Part shown: positions 57,019-64,000 of the stretch, in pieces | Position numbering within the stretch: position 1 is the first letter of the stretch | Layout: each line of letters starts with the position of its first letter | Assembly: GCA_013286075.1 (NCBI GenBank) | Contig: JABDGJ010000002.1 | Coordinates: 12,165 to 76,164, forward strand | Origin: Chlamydiota bacterium | GTDB lineage: Bacteria > Chlamydiota > Chlamydiia > Chlamydiales > Parachlamydiaceae | Length of the DNA: 64,000 nt | Reading direction: 5' to 3' | Notes under the pieces: model-generated | Databases searched by the model: none | Seen by the model: the letters and a program-made list of their open reading frames with translations, nothing else | Told to the model about the DNA's origin: nothing | Program-made: the position numbers and the translations under genes

Positions 57019-57190
57019 AGACTGTCTCTGAATTAAGGATTGGACGATTTTCGAGGTTATTTTGGCCGCTTTTCGATTAAAATGTTAGGGGTAATATACT
57101 ATGTCGATATTACCCCTAACATTTAAAGTCGAAAATCGGCTCAAAATAATCCGAAAATCGACAGAATCTTAATTCAGAGACAGTCTCTTA
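57016..57190. mobile_element. MITE-like palindromic element, family 2 (175 bp)
   Basis: Near-complete inverted repeat: the left arm begins TTAGAGACTGTCTCTGAATT and the right arm ends TTCAGAGACAGTCTCTTA; the arms pair over about 80 bp around a short centre (near 57096-57106). TTA flanks both outer ends next to GAGACTGTCTC, which could be a 3-bp target duplication as produced by some IS5-family elements. The left end contains the nqrF stop; the right end is 3 nt from the nadE ATG. No coding capacity. Confidence 0.88.
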
Positions 57191-57193
57191 GAC

Positions 57194-58825
57194 ATGAAAA
57201 TTTCTGTTGCTCAAATCAATACAACGATTGGCGATCTTCAAGGCAATGCCAAAAAAATGATCGAAAAAATCAGTGGTGCAAAGCACCATGGGTTTGATCT
57301 CATTATTTTTCCTGAACTTGCTCTTACAGGTTACCCTCCAGAAGACTTTATCCTTTTGCCTCATTTTATGGAGGCGGTAGCATTTTATCTTGATCAAATA
57401 GCAGAAGCTTCCAAAGAGATTGCCGTTATTCTCGGTCTTCCTCGGTACAATCCTTATCGAAGAGAAAAGGGGTTTTTAAATAGTGCTGCATGGATTCAGA
57501 ATCAGAAAATCATGGATTTTGCAGATAAAATTTTATTGCCCACTTATGATGTTTTTGATGAAAGACGCTATTTTGAACCGGGTTTAGAGCCCAAAGTGTG
57601 GGATATCCACCAATATAGAGTAGGAATCACTATTTGCGAAGATATCTGGCAACACAGTGGACTACTTGAATCAACCCTATATAAACAAGATCCTCTCCAA
57701 CAGTTAAAAGAGAAGCACCCTACTCTCGTTATCAATATTTCGGCCTCTCCTTATAGCTTGCAGAAGTTTGAAAAACGGATGCAAATCTGTCTTCATGCAG
57801 CTCAATTCTTAGAATGCCCTGTCATTTTATGCAATCAAGTAGGAGGAAATGACAGTCTCCTGTTTGATGGAAACAGTTTGTATGTCGATAGCACTGGATT
57901 GAAGAAGCGAGCAAAATCATTTTGTGAAGAGGAGATGACCATCGATCTTTCACAAGAGGCGCCAACAATTACGGTCAAACGAAACCAAATAGAGGATCTC
58001 TATCAAGCGCTTGTCATTGGGGTACGCGATTATTTTCACAAATTGGGATTTCAGAAAGGGTGCTTGGGCCTCTCCGGTGGGATAGATTCTTCCGTGGCAG
58101 CCTCCATTATGGCAGAGGCTTTGGGCCCCGACCAGGTCTTGGGAATTGCTATGCCTTCCCGCTATTCCTCCCCGGAAAGTATCCGCGATGCCACTCTTTT
58201 GGCAAATCGGCTCGGCATTGATTTACAAGAAATTCCCATCGAACCTATTTTTGACAGTTATCTTTCTTCTCTTCTCCCTTTTTTTAGGGGAAAAGAAACA
58301 GATGTGACCGAGGAGAATCTTCAATCGCGCATTCGTGGAACAATTTTGATGGCTTTTGCCAACAAAATGGGATATATAGTGGTTAGTACCGGAAATAAAA
58401 GTGAATTAGCCCTTGGCTATACTACTTTGTATGGCGACCTTTGTGGTGGGTTAGCATTGCTAGGCGATGTAACAAAACAACAGGTATATGCTTTAGCCGA
58501 TTGGATTAACCGAAATCGGGAAATTATTCCCCTTTACGCGATACAGCGAGCTCCTTCTGCCGAACTGCGCCCTAATCAAAAAGACAGCGATTCCTTGCCC
58601 GATTATTCTATTATTGACCAGATAGTAGCGGCCTACATCGAAGGGCATCGATCACCTCAATGGATTGCTAAAAAATATGACTACCCTCTTGGATTAGTCA
58701 ACGAACTTATCGAACGAATACACAACAACGAATTCAAACGGAGGCAAGCTCCTCCCGTTTTGAGAGTATCGGAAAAGTCCTTTTCCATTGGAAGGCGTTT
58801 CCCCATTGTTCAGAAATGGGTATAA
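57194..58825 (+). CDS. nadE: glutamine-dependent NAD+ synthetase
   Basis: 543 residues: an N-terminal nitrilase-type glutaminase (FPELALTGYPPEDF with Glu, a central Lys, and Cys in GITICEDIW) and a C-terminal synthetase with the P-loop LGLSGGIDSS and STGNKSELALGYTTLYGD. It converts nicotinate adenine dinucleotide to NAD+, the last step of the pathway begun by PncA/PncB here. The family 2 element ends 3 nt before the ATG, so promoter and ribosome site must come from the element or from nqrF read-through. Confidence 0.96.
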   Translation: MKISVAQINTTIGDLQGNAKKMIEKISGAKHHGFDLIIFPELALTGYPPEDFILLPHFMEAVAFYLDQIAEASKEIAVILGLPRYNPYRREKGFLNSAAWIQNQKIMDFADKILLPTYDVFDERRYFEPGLEPKVWDIHQYRVGITICEDIWQHSGLLESTLYKQDPLQQLKEKHPTLVINISASPYSLQKFEKRMQICLHAAQFLECPVILCNQVGGNDSLLFDGNSLYVDSTGLKKRAKSFCEEEMTIDLSQEAPTITVKRNQIEDLYQALVIGVRDYFHKLGFQKGCLGLSGGIDSSVAASIMAEALGPDQVLGIAMPSRYSSPESIRDATLLANRLGIDLQEIPIEPIFDSYLSSLLPFFRGKETDVTEENLQSRIRGTILMAFANKMGYIVVSTGNKSELALGYTTLYGDLCGGLALLGDVTKQQVYALADWINRNREIIPLYAIQRAPSAELRPNQKDSDSLPDYSIIDQIVAAYIEGHRSPQWIAKKYDYPLGLVNELIERIHNNEFKRRQAPPVLRVSEKSFSIGRRFPIVQKWV

Positions 58826-58904
58826 CCAAGAAACAGTCTCTAAAAAGGGTATTCACAAACCTCGATCGGATGATTTGTCAACACCCTCTAAAGGTATATG
58901 AGAT

Positions 58905-60161
58905 ATGAATAACATCGATATATTGAAAAGTTATTATTTCTACACCAATGTGACAGGAAGAGAAAAAGATATTTTTCAAAAGGTGAAAGTCTTCTTTTTG
59001 CCGTTTAAAGCAGATCAAGAGGCAGGAAATCCTTCATTTTGGCAAATGATCCATACAATTTCAAAGAAGGCATTAATATTAGTAGATGATGTACCTCTTT
59101 ATATGCCTGTTACGGGTTTGGGACACAAAGAGGACCAAATAGAAGGATGGGATTCCCTTGGATTTTGTAAGTCTCGGGAAAACCAAGAAGAAAAAATGCG
59201 TAAAATCTACCTTTTTCTGGATCGAGTATCTGAGGTGATTCTCCAAGGAGATATGGAAAAAATCAGATCAAATCCGGATGTAAGTTGGTTTTTAGAGAAA
59301 TGGGCTAATAATCAAGATAAAGAAACGCAACTCAACGAATTATCATCTCTTGCAAAACAAGATAACGGACAGATAAAAATATGGTTATCCGAGCGGATAA
59401 AAGAAATAGAGAAAAAAATTTTCTCATATAAAAAAAAGAAAGAAAAACGTTTCATGTTGACAAGACAAGAACACTTAGTATGGGCTATCACAAGAGCGAT
59501 AAAAAAAGAGAAAAAAGTGATTGTATGCGCAAGATCTCATTTCTTTACAGCGTTTAATGCAGAGGAGTTTGCTCAACATAAAGTTCTTCAGACCCTTAGA
59601 TGGGAGCCTTCGTTGATTATTGCGGATGGTCCCCGTTTTTTTTCTATTGAATCCAACTATTTTCTATGGGTATGTCAAAGTGGTAATCAATATCCTAATT
59701 TCCAATTCGCAATTGCCGGGACCCCTTCATTACAATTAAGTAGCAAAAAAGTGGATAAATTGGTCAAGGTTGTTGAAAATTTTAATCTCAAAGAAAAAGA
59801 AAAGAAACAACGATCAATCCCAGAAAAAATTTCCTCTCTGGTAGGAACTATTCTCGGAAGAAAACAAGATTTCATAAACGAAAAAGAAATGATTTTGGAT
59901 TGTTCAGATCCTTCTTCTCCTCAATGGATCAAAAAGACTGATCTCGGAAGAAAACAAGATTTCATAAATGAAAAAGAAATGATTTTGGATTGTTCAGATC
60001 CTTCTCCTCCTCAATGGATCAAAAAGACTGAAGAAGAAGGATTTATTCCTCATTCTCATGTCAAAAGAGAGGGTTATAAACTAGAAAGATTCGAGCCTGT
60101 TCTCTCAACTATAGAAGAAGAACCAACCTCTCAGCAAATTACCAATGAAACAGAAATATAA
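58905..60161 (+). CDS. unknown protein with internal 30-residue tandem repeat
   Basis: 418 residues, not recognised; no signal peptide or membrane segment. The N-terminal two thirds are mixed (SFWQMIHTISKKALILVDDV, RQEHLVWAITRAIKKEKKVI, SLIIADGPRFFSIESNY). At about 317-376 a 30-residue unit starting LGRKQDFINEKEMILDCSDP is repeated with two changes, encoded by 90-bp units at 59853-59942 and 59943-60032. The tail is acidic and Pro/Ser/Thr-rich (VLSTIEEEPTSQQ). Such cytoplasm-like proteins with repeats and disordered tails may be effectors; this is speculation. Confidence 0.6.
   Translation: MNNIDILKSYYFYTNVTGREKDIFQKVKVFFLPFKADQEAGNPSFWQMIHTISKKALILVDDVPLYMPVTGLGHKEDQIEGWDSLGFCKSRENQEEKMRKIYLFLDRVSEVILQGDMEKIRSNPDVSWFLEKWANNQDKETQLNELSSLAKQDNGQIKIWLSERIKEIEKKIFSYKKKKEKRFMLTRQEHLVWAITRAIKKEKKVIVCARSHFFTAFNAEEFAQHKVLQTLRWEPSLIIADGPRFFSIESNYFLWVCQSGNQYPNFQFAIAGTPSLQLSSKKVDKLVKVVENFNLKEKEKKQRSIPEKISSLVGTILGRKQDFINEKEMILDCSDPSSPQWIKKTDLGRKQDFINEKEMILDCSDPSPPQWIKKTEEEGFIPHSHVKREGYKLERFEPVLSTIEEEPTSQQITNETEI
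59853..60032 (+). repeat. 90-bp tandem repeat within the 58905 gene
   Basis: Two 90-bp units beginning CTCGGAAGAAAACAAGATTT differ at only a few bases and preserve the frame. The last base of the unit differs (GAT/GAA), giving Asp or Glu at the junction. Confidence 0.95.
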
Positions 60162-60199
60162 GAGGTTTGTCAACACAGTCTTGAGTGAGGCTGCTCTCG

Positions 60200-61174
60200 C
60201 TATGCAATGTCCCAAGCAAAGGGAAGAATTGTTCCGATGTTTTTTTTGTGGTGTCGCAGCATCATGAGACGGTCAATTCCCACAGCTACGCCACAACAGT
60301 CAGGCAATCCTTTTTCAAGAGCGAGGAGAAAATTTTCATCAATGGGGAGTTTTTCTTTCCCTTGTGATTCTCTTTGAAGATTAGAATTGTCGAATCGAAG
60401 ACGCTGTTCTTGCACATCGGTCAATTCATGGTATCCATTCGCTAATTCGATCCCTTGAAAATAAAATTCAAATCGTTCGGCGACTTCTTCATCGCCTATC
60501 CATTCCTTACGGGCTAAAGCCGACTGGCTAGCCGGGTAATACCCAAGAACAGAAAGAATTCCTTGCCCTAATAGTGGTTCAATTTTAAAAGCCAAGATAA
60601 GATGTAATAATGAATCTTTATCTCCTTCTATAGTTGTTTTGTGACAGGGAATATTCTGTTCTTCAATATACGAGAGGAGTTCTTCTTTTGAAGCTTGAAC
60701 GTAATCGATTTGCGTTACCTGCTGAAAAATATTGCGGTAGTGAATGACTTGATAAGGAATATTGCCTAAAAACAATTGGATGAATCTAGCAGTATCTTCG
60801 ATCATTTGAGGCAAAGTAAATCCTAATCGATACCATTCAGCCATCATGAATTCTGGGTTGTGAAGAGAGCCATATTCTTCATCTCGAAATACATGAGAAA
60901 GTTGAAAAATATCGCCCATGCCTTCAGAAAGCAACTTTTTCATTCCAAATTCTGGGGAGGAATGGAGGTATCTCTTTTCTCTATTTTCATAGAGCACGGG
61001 AATGAGATCTATATGCGCATCAATAGAAGCAAACCGACTTATAATAGGACAGTCAACTTCAATGATTCCTTGTTCATAAAAATAATCGCGCGATTTTTTC
61101 AACATTGCGGCGCGATCTTTGAGAATGGCTATTTTGAGATTATTTTGGTGTAACTCGAGAGACATATTCTCCAT
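60200..61174 (-). CDS. epmA: EF-P lysine-lysyltransferase (EpmA/GenX/PoxA)
   Basis: 324 residues: a class II LysRS-like catalytic core without the N-terminal anticodon-binding domain, the hallmark of EpmA. Motif 2 is FQLSHVFRDEEYGSLHNPEF and motif 3 is GVAVGIDRLMML. It attaches beta-lysine/lysine to EF-P. It overlaps the end of efp by about 35 nt on the same strand, so substrate and modifier are co-expressed. The start at 61174 or 61165 is not decided by a ribosome site. Beta-lysine would need EpmB, not in this window. Confidence 0.95.
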   Translation of the reverse strand: MENMSLELHQNNLKIAILKDRAAMLKKSRDYFYEQGIIEVDCPIISRFASIDAHIDLIPVLYENREKRYLHSSPEFGMKKLLSEGMGDIFQLSHVFRDEEYGSLHNPEFMMAEWYRLGFTLPQMIEDTARFIQLFLGNIPYQVIHYRNIFQQVTQIDYVQASKEELLSYIEEQNIPCHKTTIEGDKDSLLHLILAFKIEPLLGQGILSVLGYYPASQSALARKEWIGDEEVAERFEFYFQGIELANGYHELTDVQEQRLRFDNSNLQRESQGKEKLPIDENFLLALEKGLPDCCGVAVGIDRLMMLRHHKKNIGTILPFAWDIA

Positions 61175-61718
61175 TTCGCGTGTCCACTTTAATTGTTTCC
61201 CCTTCTTCTACAAAAATGGGAATTTTTACTTCAGCTCCACTTTCGACAATGGCAGGCTTCAATACTCTTCCTGAGGCAGTATCGCCTCTTGCTCCTGGAG
61301 AAGTCTCTTTTACGGTCATTTCCATAAATATAGGTGGTTCAATGCTTACAGGGGAACCCTTGTAAAAAATAATATCATAAAGGTGATCATCGAGCAGCCA
61401 TTGTTTATTATCCCCAATATTTTCCCACATTACTTTCATCTGTTCATATGTTTTTTCATCCATAAAAACAGCCCCGTCTGACTCTTTGTATAATAGTCTC
61501 ATAGAAGATTCAGAGACATCTGCTACATCAAGTTTGTCTCCTGATTTGAATGTCTTTTCAATGGTGCGTCCAGAGAGTAAGTGTCTTAATTTGATTCGAT
61601 TAAAGGATTGTCCTTTTCCGGGTTTAACAAATTCATTACTGATGACAGTATAAGGTTGGCCTTCCACTTCTACTTTGTAACCACCTCGAATTTCATTTGT
61701 GCTGACTTGTGAACTCAT
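61140..61718 (-). CDS. efp: elongation factor P
   Basis: 192 residues with three beta-barrel domains. The modification loop reads EFVKPGKGQSFNRIKLR, with Lys35 in PGKGQ as the lysylation target, matching the adjacent epmA. EF-P relieves ribosome stalling at polyproline. As I recall, chlamydiae carry two EF-P genes; this one matches the copy next to AMP nucleosidase. Confidence 0.96.
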   Translation of the reverse strand: MSSQVSTNEIRGGYKVEVEGQPYTVISNEFVKPGKGQSFNRIKLRHLLSGRTIEKTFKSGDKLDVADVSESSMRLLYKESDGAVFMDEKTYEQMKVMWENIGDNKQWLLDDHLYDIIFYKGSPVSIEPPIFMEMTVKETSPGARGDTASGRVLKPAIVESGAEVKIPIFVEEGETIKVDTRNGEYVSRVTPK

Positions 61719-61819
61719 ATAATCTCCATGATTAAAACTTTTAACTATAGAGGAAAAAAGGTCAAAAGTCTATGGAATTTTCTATTGCCCAGTAATTTCG
61801 ATCTTGTTATTTCTAAAGC

Positions 61820-62674
61820 ATGGAATCACCAACAAATATACTTCCCCAAGCTCTTTCCAAAGAAAATGTTTTGCAAGAAAAAATTGCTCATGACACTTTG
61901 GAAAGATACTCTGGGTCCCCAATTGCCGATTTTCAACCCTATATTTTGCTTACGAATTTCTCTCGATATGTTCATTATTTTGCTGAAACAAGAAAAGTGG
62001 AAGTCATTGAAGGATCTACATTTAAAGTTGCCCATTCTCCTGCGGAAAATATTTCAATTCTCGATTTTAAAATTGGATCACCAGCCGCGGCTCTCGTTGT
62101 CGATTTATGTGCATTTCTTCCCATTCGAGCTTGTGTGTTGTTAGGAATGTGTGGAGGGCTTCGAAAGCATTATTGCGTCGGTGATTTTTTTGTTCCCATT
62201 GCGAGTATTCGAGGAGAAGGAACATCCGATTTTTATTTTCCATCCGAAGTACCTTCTATGGCAAATTTTCTTGTTCAAAAAATAACGACAAACGTATTAG
62301 ATGAGGAACAAGCGACATATCATGTAGGAATTACTCATACGACCAATAAACGTTTTTGGGAGTTTGATCACGATTTTAAAGCTCGTTTAAAGGCGACAAG
62401 GCCACAATCTATTGAAATGGAGTGTGCCACCTTGTTTATTGCTGGCTATAGCCATAAGCTCCCAGTAGGAGCCTTGCTTTTAATTTCTGACTTGCCGCTC
62501 GATGAAGATGGAATTAAAACAAAAAAAAGCTCTGAAACCGTTTTTCAAACGTTTACAAAGAAACATGTCGAAATGGGGGTAAAAACTATGCATGCTCTAG
62601 ATTCGGCATTAAAAGTTGAGGCAAAGGGAATTTTTCGCGGAAGTCGGCGCCGTTTTGAAAATATATCGAAGTGA
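61820..62674 (+). CDS. amn: AMP nucleosidase / nucleoside phosphorylase superfamily
   Basis: 284 residues matching the C-terminal catalytic domain of AMP nucleosidase: GSPAAALVVDLCAFL, VLLGMCGGLRKHYCVGDFFV, the SIEMECATLFIAGY substrate motif and LLISDLPLDEDGIKT. It lacks the N-terminal regulatory domain of E. coli Amn, like the chlamydial form. It cleaves AMP to adenine and ribose 5-phosphate. It is divergent from efp. The last residues (ENISK) and TGA lie at the left end of the family 1 element. Confidence 0.88.
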   Translation: MESPTNILPQALSKENVLQEKIAHDTLERYSGSPIADFQPYILLTNFSRYVHYFAETRKVEVIEGSTFKVAHSPAENISILDFKIGSPAAALVVDLCAFLPIRACVLLGMCGGLRKHYCVGDFFVPIASIRGEGTSDFYFPSEVPSMANFLVQKITTNVLDEEQATYHVGITHTTNKRFWEFDHDFKARLKATRPQSIEMECATLFIAGYSHKLPVGALLLISDLPLDEDGIKTKKSSETVFQTFTKKHVEMGVKTMHALDSALKVEAKGIFRGSRRRFENISK

Positions 62675-62822
62675 TTTCAAAATTTGGTTTCTGGCAACGC
62701 GAAAGCTCCCGCGATTAAAAGATAAAAAAAGGCCCAATATTATAATATTGGACCGTTTTTTATCTTTTAATCCCGGGGCTTTGGCGCAGCCAAAAATCCA
62801 AATTTTGAGACCACTTCGGTAT
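62667..62822. mobile_element. MITE-like palindromic element, family 1 (about 156 bp)
   Basis: Left arm CGAAGTGATTTCAAAATTTG through GATTAAAAGATAAAAAAA and right arm TTTTTTATCTTTTAATC through CCAAATTTTGAGACCACTTC pair over about 75 bp around an AATATTATAATATT centre near 62740. Its termini recur at 15101 and 15941. It has no coding capacity. It contains the amn stop and forms the leader of the following permease gene. Confidence 0.9.
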
Positions 62823-62841
62823 ACACTCTAAGGGTTTTATT

Positions 62842-63936
62842 ATTTCTTCTTCTACTCTGTGGTGGCGTCAAAAGTTTTATAAATATGGATGCGCCATCCT
62901 TTTAGTTCTTGGAATTATTTTTCTTTTTTACGAGACTCTCGGTTTTTTTTCTCCTTTTTTTGATTTTATTTTAGTTTTATTTCTTCCTATCTTAATTTCT
63001 TTGCTATTCTATTATTTATTGCGCCCGATTGTAATTCGTTTAGAGGAATGGCACATTCCTCGTTACATAAGTATTATCTTTATTTATTTGATTATCGGTA
63101 TTTTGCTTGCATTATTTGTGACATACCTCAGCCCTGTATTGGCAGATCAAATTACAGCGTTGGCAAACACTTCTGCTGATACACTAAAAAAAGCGCGAAC
63201 GCAGTCAAATTTCTTTCTATTCGACATGTTTCGAATCAATTGGGGCGATGAGTTTTTAAAGATTCTTTTTGGGTTTTTTCAAGAATTTACAACAGCTTTA
63301 AGTAAAAATTTTATTGACTTTCTCAGCTATATCGCAAGAGTTGCTACCATTCTTGCTGTCATTCCTTTTATTGTTTTTTATCTCTTAAAAGACGATCGCG
63401 ATTTTTTTTCTGAATTTCTTCGTTATATCCCCCAAGATTATCACCATGAAGCAAAAAGAGTATTGCGAAACATAGATGAAACCTTCTCAAACTATATCAG
63501 AGGAGTTCTTTTGGTTTCTTCAACCTTAGGAGTTCTTTTATTTATAGGTTATTTGATTATTGGCTTAGACTATCCCGTTCTTCTTGCTATCATTGCTTTT
63601 ATTTTTACGACAATTCCTTTTCTTGGCCCTTTTCTCGCTATTGCTCCTGCCATTTTTGTTGGATTTGGGGGAGGACTTTTGATGGTATTAAAAGTAATCA
63701 TTGTATTTGTAATCATCCAACAATGCGAATCGAATATCATTTCTCCTCAATTAATTGGACACAGGCTTCACATTCACCCTTTGACTATTATTTTGTTACT
63801 ATTAGTGGCGGGATCTTTGTGGGGAGTTGTTGGATTAATCTTTGTCACTCCCTTATATGCCGTATTGAAAGTGCTCATCGAGGGCCTATACAAGATGATC
63901 AAAACCTACAGAGCCAATAAAACGAAACTTATATAA
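62842..63936 (+). CDS. AI-2E/PerM family membrane permease, probable AUU start
   Basis: A UPF0118/AI-2E transporter family protein: hydrophobic segments throughout and family motifs VATILAVIPFIVFYLLKDDR, FIFTTIPFLGPFLA and the C-terminal ESNIISPQLIGHRLHIHPLT. A TTG at 63001 would give only 311 residues and lose conserved N-terminal helices. The frame is open back to a TGA inside the MITE (about 62806), with no ATG, GTG or TTG. TAAGGG lies 7 nt before ATT at 62842, giving 364 residues, the family norm, starting (M)ISSTLWWRQKFYKYG. Transport substrate unknown. Confidence 0.85.
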   Translation: MSSSTLWWRQKFYKYGCAILLVLGIIFLFYETLGFFSPFFDFILVLFLPILISLLFYYLLRPIVIRLEEWHIPRYISIIFIYLIIGILLALFVTYLSPVLADQITALANTSADTLKKARTQSNFFLFDMFRINWGDEFLKILFGFFQEFTTALSKNFIDFLSYIARVATILAVIPFIVFYLLKDDRDFFSEFLRYIPQDYHHEAKRVLRNIDETFSNYIRGVLLVSSTLGVLLFIGYLIIGLDYPVLLAIIAFIFTTIPFLGPFLAIAPAIFVGFGGGLLMVLKVIIVFVIIQQCESNIISPQLIGHRLHIHPLTIILLLLVAGSLWGVVGLIFVTPLYAVLKVLIEGLYKMIKTYRANKTKLI

Positions 63937-64000
63937 TCGAGCGAATTTTTTCTTCTAATTCTTGAGGTGTTCGATATTTTGGAGCAGCTATTTTCCGGAT
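63929..64000 (-). CDS. 3' end of an unidentified gene (partial)
   Basis: On the minus strand the frame reads IRKIAAPKYRTPQELEEK then IRSII and a TAA at 63929-63931. It has good coding character, with an amphipathic helix at the end, and runs to the window edge. It overlaps the permease stop by 8 bp. Too short to assign. Confidence 0.5.
   Translation of the reverse strand: MRKIAAPKYRTPQELEEKIRSII

Overview
This 64 kb window is a low-GC chromosomal segment from a member of the Chlamydiae, most probably an amoeba-associated (environmental, Parachlamydiaceae-like) lineage. The sequence evidence is a histone H1-like HctA gene, a very large chlamydial-type signal peptidase I, an Na+-NQR subunit F gene, and several gene neighbourhoods that match chlamydial order as I remember it: sppA-polA-coaE-rho, hctA-rRNA methyltransferase-yajC...nqrF, AMP nucleosidase beside efp, gltT near the arabinose-5-phosphate isomerase, and lepB next to a conserved secreted protein. 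Isocitrate dehydrogenase, a single-domain dimeric GlyRS, HtpG and a cobyric acid synthase-like protein go beyond the reduced gene set of animal-pathogenic Chlamydia, which favours an environmental species. Genus-level assignment is inference.

Layout. 1-0.3 kb: tmRNA (minus strand, 3' part outside the window), divergent from ileS. 0.3-5.6 kb: ileS, a scar of a decayed cassette, cobQ-like gene and a broken beta-propeller-like gene. 5.5-8.9 kb: a tight minus-strand operon of three exported proteins (NlpC/P60 hydrolase, PhyH-type dioxygenase, kinase-fold protein). 9-12 kb: an XRE regulator, an unknown membrane protein, inverted repeats and glyS. 12-16 kb: lepB with a glycosyltransferase, then a conserved exported protein flanked by repeat ends. 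16-20 kb: nicotinate/nicotinamide salvage (pncB-pncA) coupled to an exported S10 peptidase. 20-26 kb: sppA-polA-coaE-rho plus a small gene. 26-31.6 kb: gmhA-lpxK-gltT, icd and kdsD. 31.7-34.4 kb: a small island with a four-helix-bundle (S23-like) gene, higBA, an APH-type kinase, a serine recombinase remnant, nested inverted repeats and GC-rich hexamer tracts. 34.4-36.8 kb: two small membrane proteins and nhaD. 37.1-42.5 kb: a complete rRNA operon (16S, tRNA-Ala, tRNA-Ile, 23S, 5S, terminator) with processing stalks, followed by a third GC-rich tract. 42.7-46.4 kb: two unknown proteins around ferritin. 46.7-57 kb: hctA, rRNA methyltransferase, yajC, then ridA, htpG, a phosphatase and unknowns, then nqrF. 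57-64 kb: nadE, an unknown protein with an internal 30-residue repeat, efp-epmA, AMP nucleosidase and an AI-2E-type permease.

How it works together. NAD supply is represented three times (pncA, pncB, nadE). Translation is heavily represented (rRNA, tRNAs, IleRS, GlyRS, EF-P and its lysylating enzyme, tmRNA). Envelope biogenesis is covered by LepB, SppA, LpxK, GmhA, KdsD, NlpC/P60 and YajC.

The most striking feature is repeat DNA. At least three families of terminal-inverted-repeat elements (near 15.1/15.95/62.7 kb, 57.0 kb, and 26.04/42.7/55.5 kb) sit exactly at gene borders, repeatedly overlapping stop codons or supplying the whole leader of the next gene. No CRISPR array was found.
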